NCBI RefSeq assembly: GCF_001625195.1
Contig: NC_054389.1
Span: 2,698,147 to 2,762,146, forward strand
DNA length: 64,000 nt
Direction of reading: 5' to 3'
From: Drechmeria coniospora
Lineage: Eukaryota; Ascomycota; Sordariomycetes; Hypocreales; Ophiocordycipitaceae
Below the pieces are notes generated by a model. That model had not been told where the DNA came from, did not search any database, and saw only the letters and a program-made list of their open reading frames with translations. This document shows positions 37,600 to 49,522 of the stretch, one piece after another (position 1 is the first letter of the stretch; every line of letters begins with the position of its first letter). The translations under genes and the position numbers were made by a program.

Positions 37600-40542
37600 T
37601 CAACTGGACCGCCTGCTTTCCAGCTCGACGCCCTCATCGCCTACATCTTCGTCCCCATCCATGATGGGACCTCCTCCACTCCAGCCAGCGGTGCCATACT
37701 CATTTTCTCCACGCCCTCTCAGCCGTAGCCGTCCGCCAGACACGGTGGCGAGATGGCCGGACACCCAGCTGCCAACGCGACCGAGGACGCGCCACAGCTG
37801 CTCCTCTCCCTCGAAGATGCCATGATCATCCTTGGGACTTTCCTCAGCCTCGACCTTGAACTGGTACTTGAGGCAATCCTTCACAGTGACAAGGCCCGTC
37901 AGCTTTCCGTGGTACTCGATGAGGATGACCCGTGGACCGATCTTGCGGAACAGCTCCATGACGGTCTCGAGAGGCAGCCTCGGATGAGCCGTCACTGGCG
38001 TAGCATCGACGTATCGGCTGAAATCCAGTACCGTCGAGGCCCTCAAGTCCGTCCTTACCGTCACCGTCGGCGTGAAAGGCAAGCCCAGTTGCCGTCGGAG
38101 GGGTGGCGTAAAGACGCACTCGGCCGTCGTGCCGCAGTTGGGGTTATCTCGCAGAATGCGATCCACGGCGTACCGAAGCTCCGTGTGGCCAATGTACCCC
38201 ACGAGCGTCTTCGAGTTTGCCTCTTCGACGATGGGGAAGCCTTGATACTTGTCGTCGGACAGGAGTCGCTCGATGTCACCCAGCGTCATTCCGTGGGCGG
38301 GAAGGGACACCACCGACGTCCTCATGACGTGCGACACGGAAACGCCAAAGTTATGCTCCTCTTTGTTGTCAAGGAAGGGGAAACCATTGAACCAAATCAT
38401 TCGGTCCGCGATCCCCCCTTTGCCAAACAGGTCGCTGACAGCCTTGGTGACGCCGACGACGATCATGGTCGGTAGGATGTACGTCAGCGCGCCTGTCAGC
38501 TCGAACATGATGACGACGACGGAGACGGTGATGTGCATGATGCCGCTCAACGCCGCCGCTGCTCCCAAGAAGGCGTACGTTCCCGGCGTGATGCAGGGCT
38601 CGTCGGGCTTGCAGGCGGAGAAGAAGACGCTCGACGGGTGGGCCTCGTGGATAGCCTGGACGATGATGCCGACGGTTCGGCCAAAGGAAGCGCCGATGGC
38701 CATGGATGGAACGAAGATGCCGGCGGGAACTTTGCAGCCGTACGAGATGATAACGAGCAAGACCCGGAGCACCGTGGCCAGGACCAAGGACAGCACGCTC
38801 CAGAAGCGACGGTCGGCGTCGCACAGGCCTTGGTAATCCTCGGCACCCTCGCACTCGAGGAAGAGAATTTCCATGCTTTCCGTCATGTCTATTCTCAGAA
38901 AGGCGTTCGGATAGGCAATCATGGCCGTCCCGGCGGCGAGCAAGGTCGCCTCCAGCACGGCCATAGTGGAAAGGTACTTCTTCCGGAATGCCTGCGCTCG
39001 CAGGTTCCACTTGATGACAAAGGCGCCGTAGAGGCCGCCGAAGATGCCGATGATGATGTAGAAGAGGATCTCAAAGAAGTGCCAGTCTCGGTCGTACTTG
39101 ACCTGGAACATGACGAGTTGGCCCGTCCGAAAGGGGTTCATGGCGGCGAGGACGGCGGTAGCAACGAGGGCGCAGAAGTAGCTCCGCCATAGGGTCTTGA
39201 GCGGAAAGTAGCTCGACATCTCCTCGAGCGAGAAGAGCACGCCTCCGATGGGGCTGCCGAAGGCCACGGCCACACCGGCGGCGGCGCAGGCGCTCAGTAT
39301 CTCGCGCGTCTTGGAAGCGTTGTTCCGGTACTTGGTAAAGAGGCGGGATATGACGTTGCCGGTGCAGACGGCATAGTGAACGCTTGGTCCTTCCTTGCCG
39401 ACGGAGAGGCCGGAGGCGATGGCCAGCGGCAGACAGACGGACTTGATGAGCAGGGTCCAGAATCCAAGGAACCCTTTCATGACGAAACCGGCTATGATGC
39501 ATTTGATCTCGGATATGCCGGAGCCGGCCGCGTAAGGCGCAAAAGACCTCACCAAGGCCGCCGCGGTGAAGGCAAAGGCAGTCTATCCCATGGGAGTTAG
39601 GAACGAAGCAAGCCGACGACAGTGTACGTAGTCGGGAAGCGCGTGGCTGGTCTTACAGCAAATATTATGTAAATAAAGTAGTTCAGAGGCTCAAAGCCGG
39701 TCCAGCGATGCCAGCGTTGGCAGCCTTGCAAGAATTTTGTGTCAGCATGGATTGGTACGGATGATACGGCGCAGTGCCGTAACCTCCACAAGTGCGATAG
39801 CACAAGCAGGCCCTGCAAAACGTACCATTGTCTTCTCCCCAACAACAAAAGCTTTCGTTGAGATAAAAGGCCGTGGTGCAATAGCCCATCTTGATGTCCG
39901 ACAGCCACTCGGTGACAATGTTCAAGAAGGCAGCGTTGAGGCCGATCGCGGCGCCAATGAGGGTGACCACGATCCATCCCTGGGCAGCATCATAGTAGGC
40001 CCACAGTCGGTATCGCCATCCAGGTTGGCCGCGGTCGTAAAGGCCGGCTGCAGCTCGAGTCCTCCGCGTCATGCGTCTCGCCTGCTCCCGCGCGGCATCT
40101 TGCACCCAGTCTGCAGGTAAACGTCAGTCGATCCCTTCGTTCGTCGTCGGCTCTCTCACGTCCCATGGGGAAAGGAGGCTTGGAGGGTGGTAGGCTACCA
40201 ATGGTTGTGAAATCCTGCAATTGAGAGTAAGAAACTTTATCCTCCTGAAATCAGACCGGCGTGGGCCGGATGGGAAGAGTCGAGGGAGGAGTCAAGATTG
40301 ATGAGGCGAAGGAAGCTGTACAGCTCGGGGAGCATGTGGTGGTACAGGGGCGGCTCACGAACCTCATATCTCTTGATCTCGGCAATCTCCTCCTCAATCT
40401 GACGCTCTCCGGGACCTGGTTCGACGGCGGCAGCTCCCTGCTCGACGTTGGAGACGGCATGCGAGAGTCGATAAGTGATGGACGAGGTGCGACGGCCTGC
40501 ATGTGGACTTCGATGATACGAAGAAGGCGGTGGGGGGTTCAT
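37600..40542 (-). CDS. CLC-family chloride/proton exchanger (Gef1 type)
   Basis: Five exons (40542..40363, 40214..40199, 40110..39826, 39724..39657, 39582..37600) give 843 residues. Fungal Gef1-type CLC proteins exchange Cl- for H+ in Golgi/endosome membranes and support acidification and copper loading. Selectivity motifs are present: GSGISE (about 203-208), GKEGPSVH with the gating glutamate (about E247), and GIFVPSMAIG. A second glutamate in SLEEMSSYF (about E304) lies at the position of the proton glutamate of exchangers, so this is probably an antiporter rather than a channel. Two CBS domains form the C-terminus (starting VSHVMRTSVVSL and VTAHPRLPLETVMEL). Exon 2 is a 16-base microexon that completes KRYE-DFTTI-DWVQDA. 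Divergent from the histone-fold gene. Confidence 0.95.
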
Positions 40543-41617
40543 GGTGCCGGCTGGCAAACCATGTTGGGCAGGCGTATGCCTTGCCTCTGTTCGATGCGTC
40601 GACGGAGAGAGGGTGAAATAAACACCAAAAGTACTGACTTAGTCTTCTCTTTGGTGGTTTTTTTTTGGAAGGGCGGAATCCTGCTTCGCTCGCAGTTGAT
40701 GGATGTACATGTACAGTACTGCAGTCCGGAAAGTGCATACACTTATTATTACCAGTTGGCTAGAGAGCAGCGTTACCTACCTAGTACTGTGCATGCTAGG
40801 TGACAGACAGCGGAGCAGGGGGTGTGAGCGTGAGTGACGTACCGAATACTGACAAGTAACCGCTAATTAGCTCACAAGCAGTAATACAGTACGAGTGCGG
40901 TGCTGGTGCTGCACTGAGTCTTGGAGGTACCTACTATTATATATACAGCGCTCAGCCTGCTTCCACCTCCCGGAACATCACGTTATACCGTTCCGATCTC
41001 GTAATTACCTGAGATCTCTCGTGCACCAACATGCTTAATGCTAGTACCGTACGAAGGAGTACGGAGTACTCCGTACCGATGCACGCCATCGGCCTGACTC
41101 GTCATGGATCCGTTTCATTTCACCAGGATGAATCGACATGAATCATCATCATCATCCATCCCATCGTCATATGTCGGCTTCGCTTGCGGCAGAAAAATAC
41201 TCCCAGGCCCTGGCATGCCATTGAGCGTCACGCACGACGTACTTGTTCAATTTTAAAGACAATACTTACGTAGCAATAACACATGGTCGCGTGTTCCGTA
41301 GGTAAGCAAGTCAGTCACATCAGCCAGCCAGACGCGAAATGCGACAAGCCTGAAGTCGGGAAGAAGTCGTGACAGTCCCTCCCTGCTGCCTGCCAATGAA
41401 CGTCGCGGCCTAAATTTACCATTTTGTTCTCCAGCCAATTCACTACCTCCTGATCTCTGCCCAAGGCACATCTACACGCGCTGACACGAGACTGTACGTA
41501 TCGCTCAACGCCAGACGGTGTATTATTATTACATGTCCAGAGCTGGATTGATCCATCGCATTCACCCGCCGTCGCTCTCGATTCTCCAACGGCCGACCTC
41601 GGCTGTCATCGCCACCA
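40543..41617. promoter_or_regulatory. Divergent promoter region of CLC and the histone-fold gene, with GTAC palindrome
   Basis: About 1.07 kb between two divergent starts. GTAC words cluster at about 40705-40930. A perfect 18-bp palindrome GTACGGAGTACTCCGTAC occupies 41059..41076; read as half-sites it is CGG-N6-CCG. A short ATC/ATCATCATCATC run is at about 41140. No further gene seen. Confidence 0.6.
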
Positions 41618-42466
41618 ATGCCTGATACATCGGCACCGACAAACTCACGCGCGCCTCAGCGTTCTGAGCCAACAGGGCACACACAGCTCCCATGTGAGTG
41701 AGATGGCTGAGTCGCTCATTCCCATGGCCTCCATCATCATTTCATCTTCCTCTTCCCCATTAATTTCTGCCCTCAAGCCCTGACACGCCTCCTGTTTTTT
41801 AGTGTCGAGAGTAAAGAAAATCATCCACAAGGATGCCGATGTCTCTCACTGCTCGAACAATGCCGCCTTTGCCATCACCCGTGCCGCCGTAAGTTTCTCC
41901 TTCCCGCTCATTTTCTGCGCATGCTCGAGATTCCCTCGTCTGAAGATGGAGATCCCTAGGAAATGTTCATCATGCACCTAGCCGAGACTTCGCTCAACCA
42001 AGCGAGGGCGGAGCGTAAGCCGAGACGGAATATCCAATACAAGGATGTTGGTGAGTAGCGACCGGCCCGCCAGCTACTTCTGTCGATGATCAGTTTCTGA
42101 CATGACCTCCAACAAGCGAACGCCGTCTCTCATCTAGATAACCTTGAGTTTCTAGAAGACATCGTCCCGAAGACCGTCCTCTTCAGTAAGATCCGAGATG
42201 CCGCCCAAGAGACGCAGGCCCGGCTCCGTGGCGGAAAAGAAGTCAACGGCGAGGGCGACCAAGACTGTTCCATCCCTCCCTCTCCGTCCGAAGGCCCTTC
42301 GACGGCCGTGGCTCCTGCCGATGGGGGGGCCGCCATCACAGTGTCTTTGCGTGACGACGACAGAGATTCGGATGACGCCAACGACCAGCTCGAACTCGAG
42401 ATGCAACAGGCCGCCGCCGGATTTCGTCGTCCCACGCATGACAGAGATGTGCCCATGTCCGGCTAG
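41618..42466 (+). CDS. Histone-fold protein, Dpb3 / CHRAC-15 (NF-YC-like) type
   Basis: Four exons (41618..41693, 41803..41888, 41960..42050, 42117..42466) give 200 residues. The histone fold covers about residues 25-110: LSRVKKIIHKDADVSHCSNNAAFAIT, then EMFIMHLAETSLNQARAERKPRRNIQY and DVANAVSHLDNLEFLEDIVPKT. This is the CBF/NF-Y subunit pattern found in the DNA polymerase epsilon subunit Dpb3 and in the chromatin accessibility complex subunit CHRAC-15, so the protein likely pairs with a Dpb4-type partner in replication or nucleosome remodelling. The C-terminal half is acidic and disordered. All three introns split the fold, and no single open frame covers it, which makes the gene easy to miss. 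I cannot decide between the two complexes from sequence alone. Confidence 0.87.
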
Positions 42467-42851
42467 GAACCGGAGCAGCAGCGCCAACAAGGAAGAGCGC
42501 TCGTTGCTTACCTTCCTGTTGACGCGAGTGTCACGCTGGGGGGCGCGGGTGATACGAGTGACCGTAGCGAAATGGCTCTCTGGAACCGTCGGCGTGAGGC
42601 CCGAGCACGCGCCATCAGGCTGTGGATGGCGGGATTGATAGAATGATCCCCTTTGTACATAAACTTTTCCACGCCTAAGGACATGCTGAGGGTCGTGTGC
42701 CAATAATCGGCTACAAAAATGGAAACACCCTGGACAAAAGACAACGACGTTCCAAGACACAAAAAAGAGCCGAAACGACGCCATGAAGGGGCGCGGGCGT
42801 GGGCGTGAGGATATTGACCGTGACATCATTCCATGCATTTCCACTCCCTCG
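42467..42851. other. Convergent gap between the histone-fold gene and LEA1
   Basis: 385 bases of 3' UTR sequence for two convergent genes. I see no gene or repeat. Confidence 0.6.
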
Positions 42852-44000
42852 TTACTCCTCCATGCCATCCGCCTGTATCCCGGACGGCAAACGTCCCTCG
42901 TTGAGCTCCCTCTCCAGAGCGATGATCTCCTGGAGGCTCGTGGCCTTCTTGATCCTGTCTTGTAACCGCGCCTTCTCCTTGGTCGTGAGTTTGATGCGCG
43001 AAAGCTTCGACGATGAAGACGCCGCCGCCGCCGCCGAGCCAGCCGTCACCGTCTCGAATGATGACCTGCCCTTCTTCCCCATGATCTGCATCCGTTAGTA
43101 CATGACTTGGAACGGAACGATGGCGATAGTGGCCAGTGCGAACCTGGATAGCCAAAGGGGTTGGCTCCTCGGCGGTGCCGAACAGCTCACGCGCCCGCCC
43201 TCTCTCCGCCTCCTTGACCTTTTCGTAATCGAGAAAGCGCAGGGAGGGACATCGCCACAGAATCCAGTACCGGTAGTGCTGCAAGTGGAAAAATGTCAGC
43301 CTGATATTTCGCCGCGAGAGGCCAGTGGTGTTATGGAAAGGGATGCATCGGGTGAGTACTCGCCTCCTTCCTAGCGGCGGGGTTGTCTGAGAGGACGAGG
43401 TGGGTGAGTCGCGGGAACTTTGCGAGCACATCCAGGTCTGCTAGCTCCGCAATGTCGTTGTACGCCAGCACCAGGTTCTTCAGGTTCGGCATCGCCTTGT
43501 GCAGGCCCGCCTGGATGCCCGCGATGCGGTTGTGAGCGAGAAGAAGGGTCTGAAGACGGGGTGAGAGCGGGATGTTGCCCAGGACCTGGATGTCATTGTC
43601 GGTAAAATCGATTGCGTCATGAGGCTACGCTCGCGAAGCGTCAGCCGCAGGTTCTTCTTTTGTTCCGTCGCCCCAACGGCCCCGGCCAGGGAGGAGGAGG
43701 TGAATGTAGCAAAGCAGAATGAGGCAAGGGTATAGAGTGGAGAGAAAGATAGCGGCAAAGTGGTAGAGTGGTAGAGTGGTAAAGTTGGACTCACGCCAGC
43801 GACGCCAAGATTCTCGATGGCTGGGATTCTCTGTCCTATTCACGGGCGACGAAAAAACGTTTGTATTAACTCTAGCTCTTGAATCAAGTTTATGTAGCAT
43901 CTGCCCTTTTCAAACACGCACCTCTGAGATTAAGCTCGCGCTCCTTGAGCGGGTTGAGATAGGATAGGGACTCCTGGATGAGCTCTGTGGTGAGCCTCAT
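42852..44000 (-). CDS. LEA1: U2 small nuclear ribonucleoprotein A'
   Basis: Five exons (44000..43922, 43835..43795, 43624..43364, 43278..43144, 43085..42852) give 249 residues. U2A' is a leucine-rich-repeat protein of the spliceosomal U2 snRNP that binds with U2B''. It starts MRLTTELIQESLSYLNPL and continues ELNLRGQRIPAIENLGV, then DAIDFTDNDIQVLGNIPLSPRL, LLLAHNRIAGIQ, LVLAYNDIAELADLDVL and LVLSDNPAARKEHYRYW, the canonical LRR series with its cap. The C-terminus is a basic helical stretch ending GIQADGMEE. The third intron (43279..43363) appears to use a GC donor (GAG|GCGAGT) with a normal CAG acceptor; no GT donor keeps KE-HYRYW in frame. The fourth intron has a perfect TACTAAC branch site. 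Confidence 0.93.
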
Positions 44001-44048
44001 GGTGACGGACAGCTACCTGGTGTCGCTTGGGCAAGTACGGCCGTGTCG

Positions 44049-44100
44049 ACGATTGGCCAGGATTGGTCAATATTGGCGAGCTTTGGCGAAGTTTGGCGAA
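44049..44100 (-). promoter_or_regulatory. Helically phased CCAAT-like boxes upstream of LEA1
   Basis: TTGG occurs at 44053, 44063, 44073, 44083 and 44093, exactly 10 bases apart. The first three are full ATTGG, i.e. CCAAT on the LEA1 strand, and the last two are TTTGG. The array lies about 50-100 bases upstream of the LEA1 start codon, so it is well placed to bind the CCAAT-binding complex on one face of the helix. Confidence 0.6.
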
Positions 44101-44832
44101 GATTTGTGCGATGCGCCCCCAATAGCAACAGTTTTGTCGGTGTTTTGATCCCAGATCTTCCAACCCAACACGTGAGTAGGGCGAGTTGCCGTTTGTTGGA
44201 GGTGGGCAAGGCTGAAAACCAACGCGACGTATTCTAGCCACAGGTCGCAAAGCAGACAGGAAATTTCAGCCGCGTGCAAGCCACAGCAAGGCTCCACAGC
44301 CACCACCAGCCTCTGCTTGCACAGTATGATAATACTTGATTTATATTACTCCTGTTCTGTAGTACATACTTACAGTCCTAACTGCTATTAATTATGCTAC
44401 CCGCTCGGGAATACAGATACAGTATTATGTGCAAATGAAGCGAACAAGGTTGGCTCTAACATCAACCACCCTCCCATTGCTTACTTCTTGTTGCTACTCA
44501 AGACAGAGAACTCTTATCGTCATTTATACCTCTCTATCACCACCAGCAGGCTTTCAGTAGTATTCGTGCACGGATCGCCTTTGAATATAGAGTACCTAGC
44601 GCTGTCCAGCTACAATGGCCGTTTGATCGAGATAACTCGATCAGTTCTGAATGTTGTTACACAAGAGGGTCAATGGCAGCGAATTCGTACGGTACCATTA
44701 ATCGTATCTACGTTTCCGTTCCCGTCTTGTCAACCCTCATTGATGATCGGTCTCAAAAGTGGCCGGCCTCGAAGCAACATCCATTCCTTCTCCATCAGCC
44801 GAGACGGAGAGGAATCAACGCACCACAACCGA
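44101..44832. other. Gap between VPS15 3' end and LEA1 promoter
   Basis: No gene seen. The part from about 44320 to 44520 is AT-richer with some GTAC words. The remainder up to 44832 is the 3' flank of VPS15. Confidence 0.6.
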
Positions 44833-47800
44833 TTACTGAAACACAAAGACTATGCCTGACCGATCCACCGAAACGCTCATGGTGTACGGGTATTCCAAAA
44901 CGATCATGTCCAGCACTATGTCCACGTGTGACTGAAGCAACTGCTGTTGCTGCATCGAAATCACCGTCGACCTTGGCGGCCGCCCAGCGCCTCCGCCCTT
45001 TCCGTGAGCCCCAGCGCTGGCCCCGCCATTGGCCTTCGTCCTCGATGACGGTTGTCGTGCGGCCTTTTCCGAGTTCAGGGTTACGCCTGCCGCAGGTTGG
45101 GATGCCGTATAACTCGGTTGCGCTTCATCCAACTGAAGGCCGCTGTATATGCTCGAGCTCTCGATCCGGGAGACATCCCAAAACCGTAGCTTCTTGTCTG
45201 AGCCTCCCGTAACAATGTACGCGTGGCGAACGTCGCAAGATTCGTCGAAACCTCCGGTGCCGACAAACATGGCCCGAACTCCTCGGTCCGCGTTGGTCGC
45301 GTCGCTACTTTCGACACAGGTCGCGAACCGGCTAAGCATACCCTCGGGCTTGTCCTCGTCAACGTCCCATGCGCTGTAGACTTTGGGTCCGCCGTCCTTT
45401 CTGCTGCTCGCTCGGTAAATCTCTCGGCACGTTGTCTTTTCCAGATCCCAGACCGTCACCTCCCCCTGCCCTGTCCCGCCGGAAACGCAGACCCATTTGC
45501 CACGCCCCCTCGTGGGATGGACGCACAAGCGATAGATGGCCCTCTTGCCGGGTATACCCCAGCCCTTGAGCCGCATCTTGAAACGAAGGTCCCAGAGATC
45601 AATCACCCCGTGGGATGTCCCTACACAGATCCAGTTCCGCCTTCGGTCAATGCAGAAACAAGTTGGCGTTCCGTGATGGACCGGATTCTCCAATTCGTAC
45701 AGAATAGTCATCGTCCGAATATCGATGCCCAGAATTCGGCACCGGTTCGTGGCGACGATAAGGACCGATGACGTGTCTAGCCGGAAGTGCTCACACCAAA
45801 CCGCATACTCGTCGTTCGGCAACTGATACTCGCGCACCACGCGCAGATTTCCGTACCTGACGATGCCGCCAGCGGTAACCGTGCCCACCTTGACCACATG
45901 AACGCTGCCGTCGCTGGCGCAGCTGACGAAGCAATGCGAATTTTCCACAAAACATAGAGCCATAACACGGGCGCCTTCTGCATGCTTGTGAATTTGGCGC
46001 GAGCGGTGCGTAACGTTACGCTCCAGTCTGGCTGTGTCCCAGACCCTGACGGTGCCATCGCTGCCACCAGTAATGAAAAATATGTGGTCCGGGGAAGCAG
46101 CAACTCTGTTGATTGGGCCCTTGTGCTCTCCGACCGTCGCCACAAGCTTGCCCTGGGGCCGCCATTGAGAATCACCATTTTGGTCCGGGAAGCTTCTGCT
46201 TCTGTTGCTCAACATGGGCTGGACCATCGGGCCGAAGTCTAGTACATCGCGCGGGAAGCTGTCGAGGTACATCCGATCCAGCATTTTCTGAATATTGGGG
46301 TCAGTTCCTTCGTAGGTATGTCTCGACTTCTTCGGCGCGCTTCGTTCCTCCTCATCTCCGCCGAGCCCTTGCGGCGAGAGGGACGGTTGCGTAAAGGGTC
46401 CCTCCACCTGCCCAAAGGCATTGGCATCACTCGTGGCCGTCTCCGCTACCGATTTGCTTCCATCTCTGCGGTCGAGCAGACTAAGCGCACTAACTTGATG
46501 CCGAATGGCCCTTCTGGCTGAATAAGAGCCCTCACGGACAGACAAGTTGTCGTTGTCAGCAGCATCTATACCCCGGCTGAGAGACGAGCCTCTTCTCGAA
46601 AGCAGCGAGCCAGGTCTCTCACCTCCGTCTGGGGCCAAGAGCTCTCTTGCCGCACGTGACGGTCGGGGGCCAATGCTTTGGACCCGTGGTTTTTGAGAGT
46701 GCATTGCGGCACGTCTCCGCTTTCCAGCCGACTCGTCAATCGTCATCGACGCATCCAGAAGGGCGTCCGCGATTGTGTACGGGCTAGTAGGGGAGTCGAG
46801 GCTCGGGTCACTGTCTGGGTCCTTGAGAGGCACATCATTGAAGAACACGGTTTGCGGCGTGACCCCCAAGCTCTTGAGGGAAATGAGCCCTGCTTGCCCG
46901 TTGACTTCGCCCCTGGGGGAGTTTCGCGCCTTAATCTTACTCAACCGCCAAATATACTCTCGCAGAGCCAGCAGCTTAAGTTCGTCCTCGGCCCTAAGGC
47001 CGAGATTCCTGAGCTTCTCGAGCCATTGGTCATCTTCTTCGTTGCGAGAAACCTTGCTCATCGACGTCGCATGGAGATCCTTGGACGGACGAGCGGCCAC
47101 GCTTCCGAAAGTGCCCAGGGTGAGCGAACGCAATTTCTCAAATGGTTTCCAGAAGACTCCTCTGTCACTTTGCGTCGCCCAGGTTATTGCCTGCTCAAAG
47201 ACTGCCCGGGACAGTGGCCTCTTCAGTGAATCCAGCACGCCGACGGCAGAGAACTCCGGAAGAACCTCCACTTTGAGAAACGGTTGGGCCAGCGGCAAGA
47301 GAAGGCATCGTATGTCTGCTAGCACCAAGAACCTTGCCGACATGGAGAAAAACTCGGCTGCGGACGCCCGTATCCAAATGTTGGGGTGAACGGTGAACCT
47401 GCCGACAAGGTCTGCCAACTCGTAGATTGTTGATCGTGACAAGAGTCCAAGACCGGCCAGTTGCGCCAAAGAGTGCAAGGCAGCTTGGGCCACGGATTCT
47501 TCCGTATCTGTCAGTGCCTGAACCATGAGCGGGAGCATGAATTCTTCCAAGCTCGTGGTCCCGACAAACATCGCGATGACGATAATTGTGTCAAACAAGG
47601 CGCACTTGAGGGTCCAGTCGCGGCCATTTAGGTACGTGTTGAGATGGGTGAGTAGAATGTCGTTCGAGTGCTCCTGAAAGAACATGCACAGCTCGGGCAC
47701 TGACGCCAGGAACCCACGACGTACAAAAACATCTGGGTCCTCCACCAGCTGCTTTGTGTGGCTTTCTAGCATCTCGAAAAGCTCCCGACCAGCGTTGTCA

Positions 47801-49522
47801 AATACGCTTTCAAAGTTCGCTTCGGCCTCAGGTCCGGGTTCCACCTCAGGATCCGCGACCGACATGGAGCCATCGGCTTTAAAACTGGAGGCCATTTCCA
47901 GAAAACGTTGTCCTGACGATGCCAGACTCCCCAGACAAGACGCATACGTCGCCCTAACTAACGGGCTTGCAAGTCGTGACCGGGACCCCAAAGCAATCTC
48001 CATTCGAGGCAGGACGTACTCGATCAACACATGGGAGTTGATTGCGGTTGGCATGCGAACGAGTTGGAGCAGCTGGGTAATGGTGCGGATGGCAGAAACA
48101 ATGACAATATCCGCTTCCTCCTTGTGAAGCAACGTCATTAGATATGGCAAGACTCTGTCTAGCTTTGCTTCGTCCGTGAGCCTCTCCGAAAATGCCAGCA
48201 GGACATCACATGCTCGAACTCTGGACGAAGCCCGGGCCGTCGTCCTCAAGGAGGCAACTATGAGCGTGAGGAATATTAGGGTACCGTCGTCCTCGGGAGG
48301 CTCCAGGGCGGCAGAAACACAATGCTCGTGATTGACGATGCTCAACCGTACGGGAAAGTGGCCCAATTCGAGACGTGACGACAAAGGTAACGTTCCGGAA
48401 TGCCGCTTCTCGTCCTGGTAGCCCAGGAAGTAGGAGATTTTATCGAAGTCGTAATAAACGCGATCTATCCGGTCGTCCGATTCACCCATGTTCTTGTGCG
48501 AGCCGGACATGGGACTGTTGCCTGAAGACGGGTCGGTAATCAACTCCATGTATTGGTGCAAGAAGTTGTAGAAGTAGCTTGGGAAGACTTTGCCTTTCCA
48601 AAACTCCAGGTACTGGTCCGCCGAGTAGCGTTTCTCCGGATCCAGCTGAATCATATGCGCGATCATGTCACGGACGTTCTTGTCCGAGATGACGCTGAGG
48701 TGCGTCATGACCGGGTCGTAGTCGCCACGCCGATACTTGTAAAGCTGTGCAAGGCTGAATATTTCCGATTCGAGAAACATTTGCGCAATCACGCATCCGG
48801 CGCTGAAGACATCCATGGCCCACGTCATCTTGGATTGCGGCGGGGGGCCATCGCCGGCAACATAAAAGCGCTCAGGAGCAATGTAGCACGTTCGGCGGCC
48901 CGACGTATCAAAAAAGTATGAAAAATCGCCAGGGTTGTCGTCGGGTAGGAGAATGGGCTTGTATGGTGATGAAAAATCGGTCAGGTACAGCCAGTTCCAG
49001 GAGGTTACCAGTACGTTCTGCGCCTTGATATCGCCATGGTAGACATCACGACTGTGGCAGTCTCGCAGAGCGCAAAGCAGCTGAAATGCGAGCCATTTCT
49101 TCTCGATGTCTTCGAGGAAAGGTCTCGTGCTCAGCCGATCGTAGAGGGAATCATGTTGGAACTGCCGCACGAGGTATCCATTCGTCTCGGTCTCGATAAT
49201 GCGCTGGAACACGAGTGCATTGGGTACGTCGGCCAAGGCCTTGCGTTGCTCTAGAATCACTTGAGCACGGTTTCATAAACTGAGATGAAAGATACGCTTC
49301 GTACTCACTTATGAGCAGCTGCTTGTACAAGTCGAGATCAACTCCGGCGTACGGTTTGACCAGGACTTTGACCAGGACAAGGCCGTTCTCATGACGGCCG
49401 CGGATGCTCTTCATGAACCGTGCATTCCCGATGCTTCGCTCGTACTGCACATCCTGAAGCTGTGCAATATCAATCCCAGCGGAGCCTGCCGAAGGTGTTG
49501 CAAGCGAAAACCCCTGGCCCAT
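44833..49522 (-). CDS. VPS15: Vps15, regulatory kinase subunit of the class III PI3-kinase
   Basis: Exons 49522..49309 and 49259..44833, with a 49-bp intron, give 1546 residues. Vps15 anchors and activates the Vps34 lipid kinase for vacuolar sorting and autophagy. It starts MGQGFS, a good N-myristoylation site. The kinase domain (about 20-320) has the family's unusual motifs: HGDIKAQN in place of HRD (about H146) and DFS in place of DFG (about D166); yeast Vps15 also deviates at both, so these are not lesions. HEAT-like helical repeats follow (about 350-750), then a Ser-rich linker and a C-terminal WD40 propeller (about 1090-1546) with blades such as GSDGTVRVWDTARL and GGSDKKLRFWDVSRI. The intron is required because the upstream kinase N-lobe lies in a different frame. 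Confidence 0.96.

Noticed and set aside
48900..49160. Apparent damage of kinase motifs in VPS15 (HGD for HRD, DFS for DFG).
   Set aside because: Yeast Vps15 also deviates at both motifs, so these are not evidence of a broken gene.
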